NCBI GenBank assembly: GCA_024635795.1
Contig: JAGXIH010000022.1
Span: 1-37,315, forward strand
Source: Salegentibacter sp.
GTDB taxonomy: Bacteria; Bacteroidota; Bacteroidia; Flavobacteriales; Flavobacteriaceae
Length of the DNA stretch: 37,315 nt
Reading direction: 5' to 3'
A model generated the notes under the pieces. That model had not been told where the DNA came from. It saw only the letters and a list, made by a program, of their open reading frames with translations, and searched no databases. Below are positions 32,828 through 37,315 of this stretch, piece by piece. Both the position numbers and the translations under genes were made by a program. Each line of letters begins with the position of its first letter. The first letter of the stretch is position 1.

Positions 32828-32835
32828 TACTTTTG
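32828..32835 (+). promoter_or_regulatory. -7 promoter box for the two-component operon, possibly leaderless
   Basis: TACTTTTG at 32828-32835 matches TAnnTTTG exactly, with only five bases to the ATG at 32841. If the box is real, transcription begins at or inside the start codon. No TTG at the -33 spacing was found; TTTG at 32791-32794 is too far. Confidence 0.5.
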
Positions 32836-32840
32836 GTGGC

Positions 32841-34412
32841 ATGAATAAAAAGCTTTTCTTCATCCTGGTTGTCTTGATGAGCCTATCACTTATTGGGATT
32901 ATTTTCGTCCAGGGATATTGGATTAAGGGTGCGGTTGATGATAAGGAAGAACAGTTTTCGTATAATGCAAAACAGGTATTGATTAAGGTGTCTAACGAAA
33001 TACAAAACAGGGAGTTAGAAGAATATTATATAAAATTTATCGATGCTGATACCACCAACTCTAAGCTGGAAGAATCTAAACTCACTGAATATTCCTATAC
33101 CAGCGAAAATAAGTTACGTAATCAATCGCTCTTTCATACCGAATCTATCCTGGAGGAGGATTATAAGGTTTCTTCGGGCTTCTTAAGCACTGCCCGCGAT
33201 AGTATTCCTTTTACCAAACTCCTAAATAAACGGGTAACCAATATCGTTTCCCGGCGAAACCTGGATGCTGACAATACTTTAAGCGCCAGGCAACAAATTT
33301 CCCGGATGATGAGGATGGACCAGGTAGAGAAAGATATCCTGAAAAGTAGTATTGCTGAATATACGAGTAAGCTTCCGCTTCATAACCGGGTTAGCGATGA
33401 GGAAATTAAAAAACTTATTACTAACGAACTTAAAAACCGTGATCTTGATACCGATTTCGAATACGGAATTTACAGTAATTCGATCGCTACAAACCTTCAT
33501 TCTGAAAACTTTAGTTTAAATCATCCTGCTACCTACGGAGTGCCCCTTTTTGTAGATAACACCGGGAATAGCAATTACCAGTTGCTGGTTAATCTCCCCG
33601 GGAAGAAAAAAGTAGTGCTCTCTTCTGTAGTTTTGATGGCGGCCTTATCTATTATCTTTACGCTTATTATCGTAATTGCCTATTCCAGCGCTTTATCCCA
33701 ATTGATAAAACAACGACAGATCTCCCAGATCAAAACCGATTTTATCAATAATATGACACACGAATTCAAAACGCCAATCGCCACCATTAACCTGGCTCTG
33801 GACGCTATAAAGAATCCGAAGATCAAAAACGATGAGGAGAAGACCAATCGTTACCTGAAAATGATACGGGATGAGAACAAACGCATGCACGGACAGGTAG
33901 AGAATGTGCTGCGAATTTCTAAACTCGAAAAGAACGAACTCGATTTTAAAAAGGAAAGAATACAGTTACACGACCTGGTGGAAGAAGCCATTACCCACAT
34001 ACAGCTTCTGGTAGAAGACCGTGGAGGCTATGTTAAAACTCATTTCGCGGCCTTGCGATCTTCCATTCTGGCCAATCCCGATCACTTTACCAATGTGGTG
34101 GTGAATATTCTGGATAATGCGGTTAAGTATTCTCCCGAGGAGCCTAAAATAGACGTGTATACCGAAAATGTAAAGAACTATATCATCCTGAAGATCCGGG
34201 ATCAGGGGTCTGGGATGAGCAAGATCGTTCAGAAGAAAATATTCGAAAAATTTTATCGCGAACATACCGGTGATATCCATAATGTAAAAGGTCACGGCTT
34301 AGGTCTGGCCTATACCAAACGCATCGTGGAAGACCATCACGGAGAGATCACCGTAGAGAGCGAAAAAGGAAAAGGAAGTACCTTTATAATTAAATTACCA
34401 CTAATATCTTAA
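32841..34412 (+). CDS. Sensor histidine kinase (RprX-like)
   Basis: The 523-residue protein is an inner-membrane sensor kinase. Membrane helix 1 is about residues 5-25 and helix 2 about 258-282. They enclose a periplasmic sensor of about 230 residues with no domain I recognise. A short linker leads to the HisKA domain with the phosphorylated H307 in FINNMTHEFKTPIATINLAL. The ATPase domain has the N-box VVVNILDNAVKYSPEEP, G1 LKIRDQGSGMS, an F-box FEKFYREHTGD, and G2 GHGLGLAYTKRIVE. The layout and length match RprX of Bacteroides and its many flavobacterial relatives. It is followed three bases later by its response regulator. The signal is unknown. Confidence 0.93.
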   Translation: MNKKLFFILVVLMSLSLIGIIFVQGYWIKGAVDDKEEQFSYNAKQVLIKVSNEIQNRELEEYYIKFIDADTTNSKLEESKLTEYSYTSENKLRNQSLFHTESILEEDYKVSSGFLSTARDSIPFTKLLNKRVTNIVSRRNLDADNTLSARQQISRMMRMDQVEKDILKSSIAEYTSKLPLHNRVSDEEIKKLITNELKNRDLDTDFEYGIYSNSIATNLHSENFSLNHPATYGVPLFVDNTGNSNYQLLVNLPGKKKVVLSSVVLMAALSIIFTLIIVIAYSSALSQLIKQRQISQIKTDFINNMTHEFKTPIATINLALDAIKNPKIKNDEEKTNRYLKMIRDENKRMHGQVENVLRISKLEKNELDFKKERIQLHDLVEEAITHIQLLVEDRGGYVKTHFAALRSSILANPDHFTNVVVNILDNAVKYSPEEPKIDVYTENVKNYIILKIRDQGSGMSKIVQKKIFEKFYREHTGDIHNVKGHGLGLAYTKRIVEDHHGEITVESEKGKGSTFIIKLPLIS

Positions 34413-34415
34413 TAT

Positions 34416-35138
34416 ATGGAAACTGAAAACAAAAAAATCCTGTTAGTAGAAGACGATCCGAATTTCGGAACTGTCCTTAAAGATTATCTGGCTATGAACG
34501 ACTATGAGGTCACTCACGCCAAAAACGGAATGGAAGGCTTTGAGAAATTCAAGAAAGATGATTTCGATCTTTGTATTCTTGATGTGATGATGCCTTATAA
34601 AGATGGGTTCACCCTGGCTAAGGAGATCCGCGAGAAGAACGAAGAAATCCCAATTATCTTCCTTACTGCAAAAGCGATGAAGGAAGACGTGCTTAAAGGC
34701 TATAAAGTTGGTGCCGATGATTACCTGAATAAGCCCTTCGATTCTGAAGTACTGCTTATGAAGATCAAGGCAATTATGCAGCGAAAAGCAACCGATAGTG
34801 TTGCCGATAGCAAGCAGTTTGAATTTGAAATTGGTGGTTTCCACCTGAATTCAAAACTAAGGTTCCTAACCTTTAAAGACGAAGAGCCGCAAAAGCTTTC
34901 CCCAAAAGAAAACGAATTGCTGCGTTTGCTTGCCCTTCATGAGAACGATCTTATGCCAAGAGAGCTGGCGCTTACCAAAATATGGAGAGACGATAACTAC
35001 TTTACCTCTCGTAGTATGGACGTATATATCGCCAAACTGCGTAAATACCTGAAAAAAGACGAAAACGTGGAGATCCTGAATATTCACGGAGAAGGCTTCA
35101 GGTTGGTGGTGAAGAACAATGAAAATGCCGAAGCATAA
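34416..35138 (+). CDS. OmpR-family response regulator (RprY-like)
   Basis: The 240-residue protein has a receiver domain with the acidic pair D13-D14 in LVEDDPNFG, phospho-acceptor D56 in LCILDVMMPYKDGF, the switch threonine in IIFLTAKAMKEDVLKGYKVGADDY, and the conserved lysine in LNKPFD. A winged-helix OmpR/PhoB DNA-binding domain follows (about residues 135-235, LSPKENELLRLLALHENDLMPRELAL, SRSMDVYIAKLRKYLKKD, GEGFRLVV). It forms a pair with the preceding kinase. In Bacteroides, RprY is linked to oxidative stress and sodium-pump gene control. Whether this holds here is unknown. A terminator lies at 35170-35206. Confidence 0.95.
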   Translation: METENKKILLVEDDPNFGTVLKDYLAMNDYEVTHAKNGMEGFEKFKKDDFDLCILDVMMPYKDGFTLAKEIREKNEEIPIIFLTAKAMKEDVLKGYKVGADDYLNKPFDSEVLLMKIKAIMQRKATDSVADSKQFEFEIGGFHLNSKLRFLTFKDEEPQKLSPKENELLRLLALHENDLMPRELALTKIWRDDNYFTSRSMDVYIAKLRKYLKKDENVEILNIHGEGFRLVVKNNENAEA

Positions 35139-35169
35139 AGCGAGGTAATTTCCAGTTTCCGGGAACAAC

Positions 35170-35206
35170 CCTGTTGCGATGATTATTGCAACAGGATTGT
35201 TTTACT
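35170..35206 (+). terminator. Intrinsic terminator downstream of the response regulator
   Basis: CCTGTTGC (35170-35177) pairs perfectly with GCAACAGG (35188-35195) around a 10-base loop. The T-rich ATTGTTTTA follows. It lies about 30 bases past the stop codon. Confidence 0.85.
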
Positions 35207-35329
35207 ACCCGGTGTTTTTTTAACAAAACTCTTCCGGCCGCTACCTGGCCATGCTTTTTTATGTTTATTTTTAAATTACGGAACCCCGTATAATTAACGT
35301 AATTTTTAATTCTTTCACCCAACAATATT

Positions 35330-35337
35330 TATCTTTA
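35330..35337 (+). promoter_or_regulatory. Relaxed -7 box for the large secreted protein
   Basis: TATCTTTA at 35330-35337 differs by one base from TAnnTTTG and is the same variant seen before fabI. It lies 22 bases before the ATG at 35360. The -33 element was not identified. Confidence 0.45.
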
Positions 35338-35359
35338 CTGCGCTTGCTTAAAGATCACT

Positions 35360-37315
35360 ATGAAAATCCCGTTCGAGACAGCCTTGTATGGAACTTTCCG
35401 GCACCTTCCGGGCTGCTGGCGCACTGCTTTATTTCTCCTCTTTTTTTTACTGAATTTTACTTTTGGGTTTGGGCAGGAAGACTGCACTATAACCAGCTCG
35501 GCACCTGATCCTACTGATGAAATCCCCATTCCTCTAGACCTTAACTTTGAGGGACCTATAAACCGCGAATTAATTGCCGACGATTTTGTTGTAATAAACG
35601 GGAATATTAGGGATTTTAATAGGGGAACTCCTGAGTTTATTAAAGAAGATTCAGGTATACCATTAAGTAATTTTGATTTAAATGTTAAGCCGGATGAAAT
35701 TTCACTGGATTTTGAGAAAACAGGGGCCTTGCTTGCCCAGCGTCTTGCTAAAAGTATAATTTCAATAACTGAACTTGATGATAGTCACATGCTGTTATTA
35801 ACGTACGGTGATGGAGTAAAGTTGTTAAATAAAAATGGAAATATTACAAATGAAGAATTTATAAACTCTTCGCTACTAAATTCACCATTAGACATAGAAG
35901 CCACAAATTATTTACAAAATCCTAATCCCCAGATAATTTACATTGCCGATAAAGAGGATTTAATGATTAAAAGATTTGGTAACGCAGGCGAGGGATTAAC
36001 TAATTGGGGAACAGGAGAACTTGGTGATGGGGAAGATGAATTTTATGGACCTACAGGGCTTGTTTCAGATAGTAATTATGTTTATTTAGTTGATGCTTAT
36101 ACCGGTGGGGCCAATGGAATGGATTTAGTAAAAATATATGATCATCACGGTAATTTAGAATATACATTATCAGAGAAAAATGGCTATGACTTTTTTGATC
36201 CCTATCGTATAGCGGTAGATAAGCAAGGAAGAATTTATGTCGCAGATGGTGAAAGTGATGCCGAAGAAGATTTAGGGAGGATTCAGATCTTTCAAAAGAA
36301 TTTAAATGATAGGTATGAACTTATCCATACCATTGAAGGAGAAGCTAATGATAGTCTAGGGGCTCCTGGTAGTATGGTTGTTGATGATTATGGTTATTTG
36401 TATGTTATCGATTATCAAGATGATTTGACATTAAGCAGTATTTTTGAATCACCTGAAGATTTAATTTTGAATTACGATGAGATAGTTTCAAAAGAATATT
36501 CAATAAATGTGTATGATACAAATCAGGGAAATTTCAATCTCATCAATACATTTAATGATGGATTGAACCTTCCAATTGATCTTGAAATGGGAAATTGTGG
36601 AAAGATTTATGTAAATAATTTGAAATTAAGTGGTCCAGGTTTGAATCCCAATTGGATTCAAATGATTTTAGCTCCTTTTCTCTTTCCGGGACAAAATGTA
36701 ATCGAAACTAACTTCGATTTCCAACTAAAAACCTTCACACGCCACGACAATTTTACTGCAGAAGTAACTCCTAAATCTGAAGGTTTAGTAGAAGTTTCTT
36801 TAAATGCTGAAAATGAATTTTTTCCTTGTGACCCCCAACCTGAATGTGATTTCTCGAGAGTTTATGGGGAAGAAGGAACACCCGCTCCTGTTGAAATTAC
36901 CTGTCCTGCGGATAAACCCATAAATTTAGATCAAAATTGCAGTTTTCTGCTTCCTAATTATACAGGGGAGGCATCTACAACACCGGGTGCGAGTGTTACC
37001 CAAGAACCTGCGCCCGGAACTGTTTTTTCGAGTTCAACAATAGTACCGGTTACCTTAACTGCAAAATTGAATGGAGAGACAACATCCTGTACTTTTGATG
37101 TGACACCGGTGGATACTGAAAGTCCAATAATAGATTGTCAAACATCAGTTTTGGATCACAGTTTTCCTGCTGGCGGGAATTTTGTGGTACCAGCTTTCTA
37201 TGAAAACCGTATTACTGATAATTGCAATGACGTGGATGATTTAATCATTGAGCAAAATCCTCCAGTGGGTACGCTTTGGGATGTGTCGGGTACTTATACG
37301 GTCACCTATTTTGCA
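35360..37315 (+). CDS. Large secreted protein with NHL-like and HYR-like repeats, 3' end beyond the window
   Basis: A single frame runs open from ATG 35360 to the last base, 652 codons with no stop. It starts with a signal peptide: a long polar n-region, then ALFLLFFLLNFTFGFG, with cleavage likely before Q39. Residues about 140-420 look like a beta-propeller with NHL-type blades, for example FYGPTGLVSDSNYVYLVD, FDPYRIAVDKQGRIYVAD and GAPGSMVVDDYGYLYVID. From about residue 512 come HYR/Ig-like modules typical of flavobacterial adhesins: ITCPADKPINLDQNCSFLLP, then SCTFDVTPVDTESPIIDCQ, then a second copy begins. In such proteins the C-terminus usually carries a type IX sorting domain. Here it would be outside the window. 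Codons in about 35560-36720 are more AT-rich than in the neighbours, which suggests a younger or laterally variable gene. It is probably a surface or extracellular protein; the ligand is unknown. Confidence 0.88.
   Translation, partial: MKIPFETALYGTFRHLPGCWRTALFLLFFLLNFTFGFGQEDCTITSSAPDPTDEIPIPLDLNFEGPINRELIADDFVVINGNIRDFNRGTPEFIKEDSGIPLSNFDLNVKPDEISLDFEKTGALLAQRLAKSIISITELDDSHMLLLTYGDGVKLLNKNGNITNEEFINSSLLNSPLDIEATNYLQNPNPQIIYIADKEDLMIKRFGNAGEGLTNWGTGELGDGEDEFYGPTGLVSDSNYVYLVDAYTGGANGMDLVKIYDHHGNLEYTLSEKNGYDFFDPYRIAVDKQGRIYVADGESDAEEDLGRIQIFQKNLNDRYELIHTIEGEANDSLGAPGSMVVDDYGYLYVIDYQDDLTLSSIFESPEDLILNYDEIVSKEYSINVYDTNQGNFNLINTFNDGLNLPIDLEMGNCGKIYVNNLKLSGPGLNPNWIQMILAPFLFPGQNVIETNFDFQLKTFTRHDNFTAEVTPKSEGLVEVSLNAENEFFPCDPQPECDFSRVYGEEGTPAPVEITCPADKPINLDQNCSFLLPNYTGEASTTPGASVTQEPAPGTVFSSSTIVPVTLTAKLNGETTSCTFDVTPVDTESPIIDCQTSVLDHSFPAGGNFVVPAFYENRITDNCNDVDDLIIEQNPPVGTLWDVSGTYTVTYFA

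Overview
The window looks like the chromosome of a member of the Bacteroidota, almost certainly family Flavobacteriaceae (a Gramella/Salegentibacter/Zunongwangia-like marine lineage is my inference from protein style; no rRNA is present to settle it). The signs are the long GAPDH with an N-terminal extension, the Bacteroidota-type RNA polymerase omega, a PorD-like (DUF4835) type IX secretion protein, signal peptides ending in AQ or GQ, a large HYR-type secreted protein, near absence of Shine-Dalgarno sequences, and promoters matching the Bacteroidota consensus TTG-N19..23-TAnnTTTG. Most of the window is conserved housekeeping DNA. The accessory material sits at the two edges.

Layout. 1-146: tail of an ISAon1/ISL3-like transposase, cut by the window start. 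147-609: gene-free stretch with two hairpins and a terminator. 610-5529 (minus): rplS, trmD, a small membrane coiled-coil protein, gap, and a DegP/HtrA protease, mostly separated by terminators and promoters. 5665-8011 (plus): dapF, a GNAT acetyltransferase and mltG, overlapping. 8223-8879 (plus): a secreted lysozyme-like protein. 8882-11513 (minus): dnaA, a low-molecular-weight phosphatase and an RsmI-like methyltransferase. 11720-12118 (plus): YbgC-like thioesterase. 12115-15237 (minus): YigZ/IMPACT protein, EamA transporter, HAD hydrolase, ribD. 15265-19972 (plus): GNAT, prmC, LOG-family protein, VOC protein, ligA. 20036-21720 (minus): a 5'-nucleotidase split over two genes. 21889-30146 (plus): membrane protein, DUF6913 protein, dapA, bamD, rpoZ, coaBC, porD, recN, fabI, closed by a strong terminator. 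30230-32773 (plus): glycosyltransferase, YbbR-like protein, coaE. 32841-35138 (plus): an RprXY-like two-component system. 35360-37315 (plus): 5' part of a very large secreted protein that runs off the window.

Functional threads. Cell-envelope work recurs: peptidoglycan precursors (dapF, dapA), glycan-strand cleavage (mltG, the lysozyme-like protein), outer-membrane assembly (bamD), type IX secretion (porD), periplasmic quality control (HtrA), fatty acids (fabI), and a probable type IX client at the right edge. Replication and repair (dnaA, ligA, recN) and cofactor synthesis (coaBC, coaE, ribD) fill most of the rest. Several gene starts were moved from the longest open frame because promoter boxes, signal peptides or family N-termini place them downstream (1794-2375, ribD, GNAT at 15265, 5'-nucleotidase C-domain, bamD, rpoZ, recN, YbbR).

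I did not find a convincing undescribed multi-gene system. The best leads are the open-ended secreted protein, the gene-free left region next to the IS fragment, the split nucleotidase, the N-terminally extended GAPDH, and apparently leaderless promoters at ribD and the sensor kinase.
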